Assembly (NCBI RefSeq): GCF_003171515.1
Contig: NC_089394.1
Span: 248,001 to 312,000, forward strand
Length of the DNA: 64,000 nucleotides
Source: Pyrenophora tritici-repentis
Lineage: Eukaryota; Ascomycota; Dothideomycetes; Pleosporales; Pleosporaceae
Reading direction: 5' to 3'
Below the pieces are notes generated by a model. It made no database searches and had not been told where the DNA came from. It saw nothing but the letters and a program-made list of their open reading frames with translations. A program made the position numbers and the translations under genes. This document shows positions 23,747 to 34,852 of this stretch, piece by piece. The stretch's first letter is position 1; each line of letters begins with the position of its first letter.

Positions 23747-24885
23747 GGAATCTCAACTACCCTGGGTTGAGAGATAATGGCGAGCGTTGTGAGAAGTCTG
23801 AGGCGGTGGTGATGTGTGGACAACGATATTGAGTTTGAAAAGAGCGAGCATGGAATTTAATTTCAAGAAGATCCTTCATGGTTGCGGTTAATATATGCAA
23901 AGTAAGCGGAACCGCGGGCTATATCAGTAACGCTTCTTAAGGACGAGGCTGTGTGCCTCGATATAGCCCCTTGTTGTGTTACTCTCCTGTCTTTGCGCAT
24001 CATTGAAGGCTTCAAACGCTCGCCCCACGCTCGTTTACGACAATGAGCAAATGATACGTCGAACCCATGCTTCTTGTTAGTATTCTCCGGTTTCTGAGTG
24101 TAGTGGAGGGTATGAGAGTCGTGAATTGAGGGGCAATTATGAACAGGAAGCGACAGCCCTGCAGCTAGTCAGGCAGTAGCAAGACTAACCGAGATAGGCT
24201 CACGTCAGACTGCGCCCCCATCCTCATCCGAAGAGTGACATCATCTCAGCCCCGGTACCCCGTGGAGAATTATTTAATATACCGAATTCATTCGTCCGCA
24301 ACTCAGTTCGCCCTGGTTCACATACTAACAATGTCACTAGTTGGGTCAGCGCCATCCAGGTGGAGTCAACGGGTGGGATGCATCCAGACTTCCTCTTTCC
24401 ATGTACCCCTCAACTCCGCAAACATCGTACTACAAACCCTAAGCCGTCATAATATTCACGCGCCTGAACTACAGTCGTCTGCTAGCATCTTTTCTATAAC
24501 CCACGATTTCACCTGAGCTTGCGATATCGATCATTCAGCGAAATTGTCTAGGTATGCGTTGCACGATGGGGTCTCTAGGTTGGCCTGCATGCACACTACC
24601 GAAGATTAATCTCGTCGAGAGAGGGGCTGCGCATACCGGATAGCCACCAGCCAGTACTACTGTTGGCTAGATATACCAGCATAGCCCCCAGTAAAACTCA
24701 TGACAGAGCTTATACCTGGGTGTAAGCGAGAGCCCTTGTAGTATTCTAACATAGAAATCTCCCCTTGACTACAATGCGCACTTGCGTGCAAGGTACCCAC
24801 TGCGCCATCATAGCACCTGCCATGACTTATTCGATACTCTAAGACTAAGTCGAAGTTTCACAAAGTGAAATGTCCCAACACTACA
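23747..24885. other. Gene-free stretch
   Basis: I see no supported gene in about 1.1 kb between the membrane-protein start and the SDH-like fragment. It should include the promoter of the minus-strand membrane-protein gene. Confidence 0.5.
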
Positions 24886-25416
24886 GACTTCACAGTCATC
24901 GACCACCATTATGAGTAAGCTGAAGTCGTCACTGCCAACTCCAGAGAAGAGCCAATGACAGGTGAAGCTCTAACTAACACAACACTTCCCAGCGCCATCG
25001 ACGTCAGAGCAGGAGGAGCAGGAGGAGCAGGTCTCCGCGCTACCGTAGGCCTCACAGAACAAGCACTAAAAACAGCATGCATATCCAAGGTGGCACAAAC
25101 GGCGCGCTCGGCAACATGTGCAAGGATAACTAGTGCTGGCACATGTACAACCAGCACCGTCAAAGCCTCCGATTGGCTCGACGACCAAAACGCCATACAC
25201 TACATGACGCGCGAAGCCGTGCCTGCAGTTGACGAACTAGAAAACTACAGTATACCGTTCAGCCGAACCAGGCAAGCAACAATTTACCAACGAGCACTCA
25301 GCAGTCATGGGAGAGCAGGACAGGCATTTAGAACAGCGTGCGCGGCAGGACATGCAATATTACATACACTGTACGAGCAGAGTGTGAAAGAGAGTGTGCA
25401 TTTCTTCATTGAGTGA
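24886..25416 (+). pseudogene. Truncated, degenerate copy of succinate dehydrogenase flavoprotein (SDHA/Sdh1)
   Basis: The piece opens with TDFTVIDHHYE and an in-frame TAA. It resumes with the FAD-binding glycine motif GGAGGAGLRATVGLTEQALKTACISK. The next ~25 residues, which in SDHA carry the histidine to which FAD is attached, are missing or scrambled. Homology returns at KASDWLDDQNAIHYMTREA, continues through ELENYSIPFSRT and IYQRAL and ends at HTLYEQSV...FFIE followed by TGA. The rest of the protein, including the catalytic arginine region, is absent. Functional SDHA is mitochondrial and about 640 residues long, so this is a non-functional partial copy. No introns were seen within it, but a retro-copy origin cannot be decided. 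Confidence 0.85.
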
Positions 25417-25821
25417 GTGGTTCGCGCTGATGTCAGAGGGGAAGATGTGTGGGTATTACGGCGAGGGTGGGAGGTTTCATGGGGTGTTTGCTAGATCCCG
25501 GATATGTTGCTGGATATATATGTACTAGAGGTATGATGGGGTTGTGTGAGAGAAGGAAGTTGGTGTTAATGATGGTCAAGGATATGGTCGAGCGTACTTT
25601 AGTGCGACAAGTGGTTATATTAGTACTGGAGATGGTGATGCGATGGTCCCTCGCGCTGCATTGCCGCTCCGAGGTATGGAGTGGAAATGGTGTGGGTGGT
25701 GTTATGTCTTTGTTCATTATATCGTTATCTGTTGTTCGTGTCATGTCATATCATATCCTCTTTTTCTCTCCTCCTTTCCTCTCGTCCCCTTCTCCCTCCC
25801 CTCCCATCCACACCCCACACC
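25417..25821. other. Short intergenic stretch
   Basis: Overlapping ORFs on both strands without features; the last 100 bp are C- and T-rich. No gene is called. Confidence 0.45.
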
Positions 25822-26281
25822 CTAGAACAGCCAAAACCTCTTCACCCCCTTGACATCCCTACTCCTCTCCACCTCCACCTCCACAGTCCTCTCATCCAAC
25901 TTGCCTATATTACCCGCTCCACCTTTCTTCCCCGGCGAGGCCGTCGAGCCCGTAGACCCAGCGCTACAAGGTCTAGACACAGACACTGGATAGCAAGACA
26001 CCCTAGTATTACTCAAGCCATGCCTTGGTTCGGAGGGGGGTTAGGAGTTTTGTGCAGGGGTTTGTTGGTGCGTGTTTAGAAGTGAGGTTAGAAAGGGTTG
26101 AGATGGAGGTAGTGGAGTGGTTGCTTGATGTTGAGGGGTTGCGGTGGAGGGATGATGCTGATGTTGAGGTTGAGGCTGAAGATGACTTTGGGGAGTGGTG
26201 CTGTGATGCTGACGCTGACGCTGATGAAGATGAGCAGGAGGAAGTCGAACAACGACTAGAAGACGATGATTGAGTCGACAT
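25822..26281 (-). CDS. Small serine-rich hypothetical protein
   Basis: Proposed two exons: from ATG at 26281 down to GA before a GTAATA donor (about 26004), then a 40-bp intron ending CTAG, and a second exon to the TAG at 25824-25822. The N-terminal half is almost pure serine, alanine and threonine. The C-terminal end is ordered-looking: [10 protein letters not shown], then [16 protein letters not shown] and a terminal KRFWLF. The intron is short and its donor is not the best consensus, so the join is uncertain; the two halves could be misassigned. No function is proposed. Confidence 0.4.
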
Positions 26282-26839
26282 AGTGTGATGAGATCGGTTG
26301 TCCGTCGGTTGCTTGGACAATACGTGTTTGACTTACTGATTGCTTTTCAAGCCGTGATCTGAGAGCGGCCCAGACTGGTTGAGTAACTTGTTGTTTGCTT
26401 GCTCTCGCGGATAAGTTGCGGTGAACTTGGGAACATTTTGACACGCGTCGGTTTTGGTATTGCTGTATTTTGAGTGAATAGTGTTGAACTGGGAACTGGA
26501 TGCATTAGCTCGACCTAGATGATTAGTGAATCGTGTCAAAACGTACAAGTGTGAAAACACCATGCGCATTGTGCTTGAAAAACGTCAAATTCGATTAATT
26601 ACCACATCCCCGTACGCGTACAGTGTTTGAAAATGGTATCTGAAGGAAAGTTCGACACTAATCCCAAGGCTGTTGTGCCAATGCACAAACGCCCGTAGTT
26701 ATGCATTCCATGCATCACTTTCGTAAACCGTATTATCATATACATTCATGTCGTCCATCCATGTCGTCCATCCATGCTTTCGACTATCCCAAACTCCGAA
26801 TAAACTTCCCAAATCTTGCGACATCCGATCGTCATCTCC

Positions 26840-26875
26840 CGTCATCCCCGTCATCCCCGTCATCCCCGTCATCTC
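26840..26875. repeat. Four tandem copies of GTCATCCCC (last one incomplete)
   Basis: A short 9-bp tandem repeat at the 3' end of the minus-strand gene at 26874. A related pair of 13-bp units (TGTCGTCCATCCA) sits about 90 bp to its left. Confidence 0.75.
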
Positions 26876-27521
26876 ACCGCTGCATGTACATGCCAGTAGT
26901 CACCATGACGTTCCCATAACGCTCGTTGGCGCGCCAGAGATACTTGAGAAAGACGATTGCTTTCAAATAGACTCTCATGATGCGCCTTCTCCGAGCACGG
27001 TCGGCTTCGAGAATCCTGCGCAACGCCTTGGAGACTGCAAACGGCGAGGCGACTCTCCGGGAAGGCGATTGAATGATGGCAGGCCATGAAGTTGCGCGCG
27101 TGAGAGTAGGTGGGCTCATACTCGACGTCTCGGGTAGAAAGGCTTCGGGTGTTTCTGGAGCATCGTTGAGAGAGGCAGAGCCGAATTGCGCGTCCAGAGA
27201 ATCGTATTCGAAGACTTCTGGAATGCTTCCCAGTGTTGGCGAAAACGTTGCAGAGCGCGGAGTGCCGGGATGGTGAGACATGTCGGTGGTTGAAGGAGTT
27301 GTCGGCTTTGTCGACTTTGGCGGTGACTGTTTGGCTCGTTTGGGCGGCGAGGGTCGACAAGGTTTCCTTTTGGGAGTACGGGGTGAGAGAGGAATGGAAG
27401 CAGGGGTCTGTGTGGACCACAACAGTAGTGGTAGCGAGAGGCGGGCGGAGAGGAAGCTGGTTTGCTTGCCCGGCCCACGAGGCAGCAGTGAATCGCATCT
27501 TGGGGACGAAAACACGAGCAT
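26874..27521 (-). CDS. Proline/serine-rich hypothetical protein, 215 aa
   Basis: Single exon from an ATG in good context (TTCACCATGCT). The open frame extends about 19 codons further upstream without another ATG. The first 110 residues are rich in proline, serine and lysine, including PRTPKRKPCRPSPPKRAKQ, which resembles a nuclear localisation signal. The middle is PxTP-rich, with EVFEYDSLDAQFGS standing out. The C-terminal 50 residues form a very basic predicted helix (LRRILEADRARRRRIMRVYL). No domain is recognised. Overlapping antisense frames are equally long, so coding status rests on composition and start context. Confidence 0.5.
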   Translation of the reverse strand: MLVFSSPRCDSLLPRGPGKQTSFLSARLSLPLLLWSTQTPASIPLSPRTPKRKPCRPSPPKRAKQSPPKSTKPTTPSTTDMSHHPGTPRSATFSPTLGSIPEVFEYDSLDAQFGSASLNDAPETPEAFLPETSSMSPPTLTRATSWPAIIQSPSRRVASPFAVSKALRRILEADRARRRRIMRVYLKAIVFLKYLWRANERYGNVMVTTGMYMQR

Positions 27522-28472
27522 GGTGAACAGGTGTGACTTGGGAGAGGGTTTGGGCGACGGGGCAGAGTCAGGTAGCAATTCAAGAAAACAAAAGAAAGCC
27601 GGTCGCGGCTGGCAGCCGTAATATGGCCTGGGCGGACGCAGGAATTAGTCGGGTATGTAAACAATCAGCCCCGCCCTCGCACGCGGATATACACTAGGGT
27701 CTGGGGCCCAGCGATCTGATCATACTGATGACGGTGCGTGTGTGGACCGACACGTTTGTTGCTGAGACAATGCGCTTGTCAAGCCGCGCTTTGTTGTCAC
27801 ACGAGCTGCTAACGAGCACACGCTTAGAGAGACGGTTGATCGAGTCTGGCACGAGGGCAGAAGAGTGCAAAATTCCCCCCTCTGGATTTGTGCGGTTCCA
27901 GACGGGCCATGACGTCGCCATGGGGAAAAGGTTTGGGATCGCGAGATCGAGAACTCGCAACGACCGGAGTAGCAGCCGCCAACGGTACTAGCGTCTTGTC
28001 CAATCACATGTCGGATCCTGCCCGTCTCTTCACACCACCTTTTTTGCCATCACCACATGGCTGGGAATGATACGCCGGCGTCGCGCAACCGCCCAAAGCA
28101 GCGCATTGCAGGCTGAAGTGCGGATAATATCAAGGCACGTCACCCCCGGCAGTGCGTTGTCCGGACGTTCCGCGGCACTCTGCCCATTCAGCGTCCTATC
28201 GCGACATGTACGAGTTGTATGGGTTTCACCTAGACACACAGGCACGAATCGGGTCTAAGGCAATTATCGTTCGCTGATGTGATGTTAGTGCTGATTGTTG
28301 CTGAGTGTGATGTAGGTACGCCCTTACGCGGCCACTGAACCGTTTGCCTGGAATGCGGAGCTATCCACGTGACATGGCCGATGGACTCTCACTACATCCT
28401 GCGTTTATACACTTTCAACTACCAGTCGTGCCTAGTCTTCTGTTACTACTCCGTTACCAGCAACACAACAAC
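27522..28472. other. Intergenic, shared promoter region
   Basis: Divergent arrangement: the proline-rich gene runs left and the tetraspanin gene runs right, so this ~950 bp holds both promoters. No supported ORF. Confidence 0.5.
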
Positions 28473-29529
28473 ATGACGTACACTAGAAAGCAGGTCATCA
28501 CATGCATCAGCGTGCTAGTAAGACATGACCCCACCACGCCTGTTTAACGTGCAAAGCCAACCGTGTCTAGTATCTCGTCATAGCGACGGCGCTCGCAGGG
28601 TACTCGCCCGCTTTCGGCAGCAATGCTAGCCTTGCGCTAATAAGACCAGATACGCTGCATCCCGCGCGAACGCCCGCTCTGTGCCCATCTCTGACATCCT
28701 GACCGGCTTCACCACGGCTCTACCTATTGTCTCCGGCCTGTTGCTAGAATGTGGCTATGACTTCACACGTCGTCAGGAGCGTGGCCAGCGCCTGAACCGG
28801 GGCGAGATTCAGCGCCCGCCGCTCGTCATCATCGCCAATACACTCATCTTCATCTACTCGACCGTCGTCGTCACCCTGGTCGGCACCCATGTCGCCCCGT
28901 CGTCTGGCCTAGACTGTGGCTTGCGGGAGCGCTGGCAGACGCTTTTTAGAACAAAGGACGCGCCTGCTATCCGCCAGATTCAAGATGCTTTCAACTGCTG
29001 TGGTCTCGCCAACTCACGAGACATGGCATGGCCGTTTCCTGACAAGACGCATGATCAGCACGCATGTGAAAATACATATAGCGGCAGGACCAGTGGATGC
29101 TTGGGAGCGTGGAAGGCCGAAGAGCAGCGGGTTGGAGGTCTCCTCATTGGCGTTGTGAGCATGGTGTTTGTGTGGCAGGTATGTGATGTAAGAACCCCGC
29201 CTTGGCTAAACCTAACACATTTGTAGATTTTGATAATCGTTGTGCCGACGCAGAAGGAGTCATGGCTCCATCGCATTGCCCCAGAACGGCTATCTCGCAT
29301 GCTCGCCGATGAGAGACACGGCGATACCGAACCTCGCCGTGCCATCGGTTTCGTCCCTAGCCACAACCGATATTCCGACCGCTTCGAAGAGGAAGTTGAA
29401 GAGGAAGAGGAGGAGAGAAGTCCAGAGCGTGCGATTGAGGAGGGCAACCGTCGTCTCGATAGCGCTTTGCCTGGACATCTCGCACGCGACAACCAACCAA
29501 GCATCGAGAACGAGTGGGCTAGAGGCTAA
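28473..29529 (+). CDS. Tetraspanin-like membrane protein, 301 aa
   Basis: Four exons: 28473-28517, 28571-28599, 28650-29178, 29227-29529, with intron phases 0, 2 and 0. The small first exons encode MTYTRKQVITCISVL and a piece of the first membrane segment. The model gives four membrane segments: near residues 8-28; PISDILTGFTTALPIVSGLL; LVIIANTLIFIYSTVVVTLV; and GGLLIGVVSMVFVWQILIIV. The large loop between the third and fourth carries the diagnostic CCG motif (AFNCCGLANSRDMAWPFPDK) and two further cysteines. The cytosolic tail is long and acidic (EEEVEEEEEE). Family members organise membrane microdomains; in fungi some are needed for host penetration. It seems closest to the Tsp3 class, but that is from memory of motifs. 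Confidence 0.88.
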
Positions 29530-29656
29530 GCGGGTGGGGGTGAAGGGCCGATACAAGTCCACACGATTCGTCGGGGAAGCGGCGGTGCCTGAATGATCCA
29601 TACATAACAACGGGTACTCCCGTGGACGGTTATACATTTTCAACGTCGCAGGTCGC

Positions 29657-29757
29657 ACCTGGGTGACATGAAATACTTGACAGCGTGGGTAAGTAGTGTC
29701 TGGCGCATACAGTCATCCCTATACACTAGTATGTCAACTATTTCATGTCACCCGCGT
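29657..29757 (+). mobile_element. ~105-bp MITE, copy A
   Basis: Ends ACCTGGGTGACATG and its near-perfect reverse complement CATGTCACCCGCGT; the inverted repeats extend about 26 bp each through ATGAAATACTTGACA. GGTCGC flanks both sides (29651-29656 and 29758-29763) and may be a target-site duplication. The core GTGTCTGGCG is shared with the other three copies. It lies 128 bp after the tetraspanin stop codon. Confidence 0.8.
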
Positions 29758-30068
29758 GGTCGCCCCCAACGGCTTTTTGATTTAGCATCGAGACAGGAAA
29801 TGAGGGTTTACAAATCAGAACATATCGGAAATTACCGTGCAAGACAACTTTTACTTGCGATTTTAACACTCCAGTGCTGAATGAAAATCGACGTGTATGC
29901 ACAAGACACAGACTGCTGTCTCGTGTCGATCCCACAGTGATAAACATGGCAGTCTCAGTACCCTGCACAAGACAACATTGTGTAAAAAGCCCGTCTAAGC
30001 GAAGTGTTCCTCGTTGATGTATACTCAAGTCACTCTTTCACAATGTATATACAGTTTACCCCTTGTGT

Positions 30069-30091
30069 CGTCGTCGTCGTCGTCGTTGTCT
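30069..30091. repeat. GTC/CGT microsatellite, 7-8 units
   Basis: A short trinucleotide run, one unit degraded to GTT, in an AT-rich stretch without genes. Confidence 0.8.
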
Positions 30092-30313
30092 TAGCAGTTT
30101 ATTTTAAAGCCTTGGCTTTGGATAAACGGGTTTTAACGAGTATGAAATTCTTGTGGTAAGTTGATAATTGTATGTAGACTTTTGTGTATGTTTGCGGTGA
30201 AGTCTTCTTCTTACTTCATTATGATTAACAACAGTTCTCACACATTAACAAATAACACACACCCACACATCATATATCTTACACATTAACTAACCCTACA
30301 ATAAAACTAAACT

Positions 30314-30676
30314 ATGCCTTCCACGCCCACCACCACTAACTTTAGCACCGCCGTATTCCACCCACCCTAACGCATCCCCACAAACACCTTCGAAACCTTC
30401 GTTCCAAGTGACAAACTAACGACCATGAAGAAGGGGGATGAGAAGAAGAGGAAGGGGTTGAAGAGTAAGGTTGTGGAGGGGATTTTGAAGGGTAAGGGTA
30501 GTAAGGGGGAGGGGGGAGGGCAAGTAAGTGGAGAGGGGTTTTTAAGGGGGGAAAGGGGAGGAGAGGGGGAGGGAGAGGAGGGAGAGGGGGAGAGAGGTTT
30601 ATACTTTTGCATGTTGTGTTTAGTTAAGTTTTTCTTAAAATTCAAGGGTGTCAGTCGTAGTAGGGTTTTCTGGTGA
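30314..30676 (+). pseudogene. Small lysine-rich ORF interrupted by one in-frame stop
   Basis: From the ATG at 30314 one frame reads MPSTPTTTNFSTAVFHPP, a TAA, then RIPTNTFETFVPSDKLTTMK and a lysine-rich helix (KKGDEKKRKGLKSKVVEGIL). It then runs into a purine-rich low-complexity tail. The part on both sides of the stop reads as one ordinary-looking small protein, so I suspect a gene killed by a single stop, or an error or readthrough. It may also be chance. No family is recognised. Confidence 0.3.
30425..30600. repeat. Polypurine (GA-rich) tract
   Basis: About 175 bp made almost wholly of G and A on the plus strand, with long GGGGGAG and GAGAGG runs. Such tracts can adopt triplex (H-DNA) structures and tend to be variable in length. 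Confidence 0.8.
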
Positions 30677-30959
30677 AGAGTAAGTAGAGTGGGAGGGTGT
30701 AGTAGTTAGTATAACACAACTATGGATTCTTGTATATTATACTAAGTTGAATGCAACATGTTTGGGTGAAAGTAAAAAATATGAAAGTATGCTCAAGCCG
30801 ACTTTAACTAGCAATATCCGGCTGAGTACCATATACCCAGAGTCCGTACACAAGTCTGTCACGGGATCATATGACATCAAAGTAACTTTTCTTAGATTTA
30901 TTATTTGTGATGTTTGCACTTGTCATATTGTTTATAGTACTTTAACAAGAGCTCTACTA

Positions 30960-31359
30960 ACATGGTTGGCAAGCGAGCGGCGCACCCAAAAACACACCAA
31001 AAAGCGGAGTTTTGGCAACTGAATATCTCAACAACCACCAAATAGATTTTTCTTAAAATCTTACTGTGAAGCTGCACACACATAAGCATGTAGATTACAT
31101 AGTTATAGGACTACAGCTAACTTAGTTGTAGAGTTGTCAAGCAAAAACGAAAAATTTCCACTTTTTTAGCCCCCAAATTCTATATCTCTACATCTAGAGT
31201 AGCTAGGGCCCTATAATCATAGAATCTTATAGAGTTGTAATCCTAGAGTTCTAGTAAAACCTTTAAGAAAGATCTATTTGGTGGTTGTTGAGATATTCAG
31301 TTCCCAAAACTTCGCTTTTTGGTGTGTTTTTGGGTGCGCCGCTCGCTTGCCAACCATGT
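30960..31359. mobile_element. 400-bp MITE with ~100-bp terminal inverted repeats and TA flanks
   Basis: The sequence from ACATGGTTGGCAAGCGAGCG at the left end returns reverse-complemented at the right end. The inverted repeats are roughly 100 bp, with a few substitutions. TA precedes the element (30958-30959) and follows it (31360-31361), as expected for Tc1/mariner-type insertion. The ~200-bp interior is AT-rich and has no transposase. It is therefore non-autonomous. Confidence 0.85.
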
Positions 31360-31918
31360 TAAGCTCTTTTACACTTTTACCTTACCTCTTTTATAGTAGT
31401 GATGTCATGTTTCTGAATTCTGTGCGTAAAGTTCTCTGGCGGAGAAAAATTATGCACCCATCAGTATATAGACTTGATGTTCTGCGAGTGGAATGTATGA
31501 TCGGGGTATTTGGCTGCCCGGCCGCCCTCATCCTTATTCTGTACCGCACCACGTGAATGTGCGACTTGAACGAATAGAGGACACGTGAGTTTTACTTGGC
31601 GCGGTGACAGTGCCCTATTCTAGTTAGATACACGGAGACTAGTCGTGCCATCCTTGACCTCCAGCTAAAAGCGTACTTATCGGCACCCTGGGAGTCCGAT
31701 AGTAGGATTCTAGGCAGCTCAGCCTCCTCGATACAATTTTGCATAAGTAATGGATGAGCCAGGCATAAGATTTTACATCAGCTACCAAGCTTTCTATTGT
31801 TTCTTTTGTTGTCGAGATCGATTAGCTATATATCCAACCGCTTTTCCGGGCATGCATCATCCTGCCTTGTCTCTTCATAACGTTTTGCGCGCTCCTCGTC
31901 ACTGCCCGCGCTACCCCA

Positions 31919-32260
31919 ATGCATACTAGCCCACGCGTCCTTGGACAAGATTCCCCCACGGACGCCAAGACAGCAAAACCACCCATATCCACCGAAGCTG
32001 TCATCAGCCTCGTAGGTGTCATGGTAGCCTTTTTAGGCATAGCGCTCCCACTAGTGTGGATGAAATGGAGGAGACGGTTTGGCGGGGCACGCCGTACCCC
32101 ATCCACTGAAAACGGTGCGGCTCTACAACCACTCCTTGACTTTCACGTGGAATCTGACAAGGAGAGATACAGTGCACTCCGAAACCACTTCTCAATACGC
32201 TATGGACGACCTGACGCCTTTACAACATGGAACGACACAGGATTGGTCACCCGTTCATGA
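31919..32260 (+). CDS. Small single-pass membrane protein (WS-x-EAIL family, member 1)
   Basis: 113 residues from the first in-frame ATG. ISTEAVISLVGV starts the membrane segment (residues 23-47). It is followed by a basic WMKWRRRFGGARR anchor and a polar tail. The same frame is open upstream and encodes a signal-like hydrophobic stretch (IILPCLFITFCALLVTA) but contains no ATG. An ATG at 31851 is one frame off, suggesting that the true start has been lost through an indel, or that a splice was missed. Unlike the other members no intron was found after the membrane segment. Confidence 0.5.
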   Translation: MHTSPRVLGQDSPTDAKTAKPPISTEAVISLVGVMVAFLGIALPLVWMKWRRRFGGARRTPSTENGAALQPLLDFHVESDKERYSALRNHFSIRYGRPDAFTTWNDTGLVTRS

Positions 32261-32727
32261 TTCTCCGCGACGAACAATAGGGCATGGGGGTTTTTATCGT
32301 TATGAGCGCGTGGTTGTACACGGTTGGCAGTTTGAGGATGGGAGGAGGTGATTGGGATGGAGGCTGAAGGATTTGCTTTGTGTACGGCGCGGTGGGGATC
32401 TTCAACACATAGACATGGACTTGTTGCATTAGTACGCTGATTGTATCTTACGGTTACAATATTACTATGGATTTTACCAAGTGAGGGGAGTATAGACTTC
32501 AGAAACAGTGCAAGGCTTATGCGTGGAAGATTCGAAAGGTTTACGTTGGGAGAGAAACATCATCTCGATACGTTTCGGTGAGGCTTTCCTAATCCTCGGT
32601 ATTGAAACTGTCACATTGACTTCAGCCCCAACTGATCTAGCGTCAAAACATACGTCTCGATAGGGCTCTCCTAATCCTCCCTATTGCAACTGCCACACCT
32701 AGTCCAGCCCTAACCGATCTTAGACTC

Positions 32728-32835
32728 ACCTGAGTGTCATAAAATACCTGACAGTGTGAGCACCCAATAGACGTGTCTGGCGACAACAGTGGTATTTTTA
32801 CACTGGTATGTCAAGTATTTCATGACACCTAGGTG
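32728..32835 (+). mobile_element. ~105-bp MITE, copy B
   Basis: Inverted ends CACCTGAGTGTCAT and ATGACACCTAGGTG, extending inward as AAAATACCTGACA and its complement. The core GTGTCTGGCGACAACAGTGG is shared with copies A, C and D. Same orientation as copy A. It sits between two members of the small membrane-protein family. Confidence 0.85.
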
Positions 32836-33378
32836 GAGTCGAAGCATGCATGCTATTCGCTCTCTACCGAAGTCGGTCCTCTTAAATCCTTGTTCACAGC
32901 CTAAAGCGGGGTAATCATACAATACATACTGACGAAGGCTTTTATGGCTTCGTAGTCGCGTGTTAGAGAGGGATAATCATCTGCGGCCTGTGGATCTTGC
33001 TGTGTGATTTGGAGTACACAGGGATCTTGGCGGTACCGGTAAGACGAAAGTGAGCTTAGTGCCCGCTGAAGCGGGATGATTGGTTGATCATGCATATCGG
33101 GTTGTATCGGCCGGATCGGCCATATGTACAGGAGGTTGTGGAGGCATGTGATTGGGCATGACATTATCGGATTGGGAAAGTACAGCTGTTGATCCTTTCG
33201 CTCTACCCTACACTGCGCCCCTAGTGAAGCGCATTCGGGGCATCGGCAGCAAATATTGTAGAGCCCTCACATTATAAGTTCTACCTCTATGCGCGCACTT
33301 CTCCAATAGATCAGTGAATATTTCACACAACAAGCACCAAACTATTGACTCGCCAACTACCTACGACTATCGCTAGCC

Positions 33379-33774
33379 ATGAACTTTCGTTTATTTCTCT
33401 CGCTTCTTCTTTCATGCACACATCCGACACTCGGCCTACCTAAACCCGATCCAACATCCAACGACACAAACACCAAGGCCTGGTCGAAAGAAGCCATTCT
33501 GACTCTGATTGGGGTCCTTACAGCGTTGATATGCTTCATCGTTGGTCTAGCTTGGCCTCGGATACGCAACTTAATCCGCGATACTATGGTTTCTATGGCC
33601 AGATTACTCGGTTAGTGTGCCGTACTTGGAATCATGATCCTAGCTTACCATCTACCAGACTTTCGGTCCAACAACAATCGGACGCGCTTGCGGAACTTCG
33701 AGGACGAGCTGCGGCGATACCACGAGTGGCTTGAGTTTAATGCATGGCGGGAAACGAGGTCTGCGAGCACTTAG
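33379..33774 (+). CDS. Small secreted/membrane protein (WS-x-EAIL family, member 2), 115 aa
   Basis: Two exons, 33379-33610 and 33659-33774, intron phase 1. A signal peptide (MNFRLFLSLLLSCTHPTLG) is followed by a short polar spacer. WSKEAILTLIGVL then opens a membrane segment from residue 35. After a basic PRIRNLIRD stop-transfer, the second exon encodes a charged helix with many arginines ending in ELRRYHEWLEFNAWRE. It therefore looks like a type I membrane protein with a short lumenal part and a cytosolic helix. Homologous to the genes at 34853 and 50627. Function unknown. Confidence 0.68.
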
Positions 33775-34852
33775 GCGTGTGTGAGTAATGCGCAATCGAA
33801 ATCTGTGGTAAAAACCTGAAAATAGGCTGGTGCCTGACGAAGAATCGGGGGAGTAGATGATAGGGTTTTTTTCTATACACATGTAACTTTATACTGGATT
33901 TACTACGGATTTCTGCTGCATCGCAGGTATTCTCAATGTGGTACATCAGATTCGGGCCCAACCAAACCTATGATGTCCATTTACTGTTCAGCCTGATACA
34001 GCAGTCAACAGCTAAGCACTCGCAAGATCTCCGGAGTACCGAGGCAGAGACAGGGGTGTCTGTAACTGCTAATAGAGGCTAGCGTCGTCAAATGAGGTCA
34101 TGGGCCTCATGGCCGCTACCTAGGTGAGATCAAAGGGACAAGGTACGGAGAGGTGGGCTGTGGCTGAGTCCAATACGCAGCATGACAGCAGCAAGATTGC
34201 TGACCATTACCACAGCGTAGCCCGAAGCGAATCTGTGCCTGCTCTAAAGAAATTATGATGTTCGCGCCTCGCTACGAAGCTTATCCTCACATGTCCTCTA
34301 CACCAGCGCCCCGCATTTTGGGGTTGAATGTTCAGGTCCCTGTTTGACCGTTTCGCAATATTTCGCATCTCTTACAAAACTGGGTCACAGCAACGTACGA
34401 CAGGCAAAGGGCCATGTGTTTGAGCAAGAGTTGGTTGTATATACTGTATGACTAGACGATCAACACTAACTATCTCTACCAGCATTCGGGCACAAATCAA
34501 AGGCTGCGTGAACGTATATCGTATGTTCTCAAAATTACATTAACTCTTCAGTTTAGTGCCATCCCTGTACTGCGGAGGATTACCAGGTTTCGTCTGCAGT
34601 ACGCCTGCATGGCGCTGCCAAGTGTTAAGTCCCACAATTTGCGTCGCTATGGCTGGTTATCCAGAGATGCTGCATACGTACCAAGCCGACAGATGCCAAG
34701 TGCATCGCCATCCCTACGGCATATATTTCACTTTGTTGATCCCTATGCAGTTTTTCATACAATTCGAAGCCCGTTCTCTTTTTTCTCGCCAAATTCCACC
34801 CTCCACCTCTCCATCCTTATCTATTTTATTCATTAGGGCCACCCTTATCAAG

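Noticed and set aside
26869..27664. Other overlapping ORFs of 97-209 codons in several frames
   Set aside because: Only one frame has a good ATG context and a plausible protein composition; the rest are shadows.
30425..30645. Low-complexity ORFs of Gly/Glu or Pro/Ser on either strand
   Set aside because: They are translations of the purine-rich tract.
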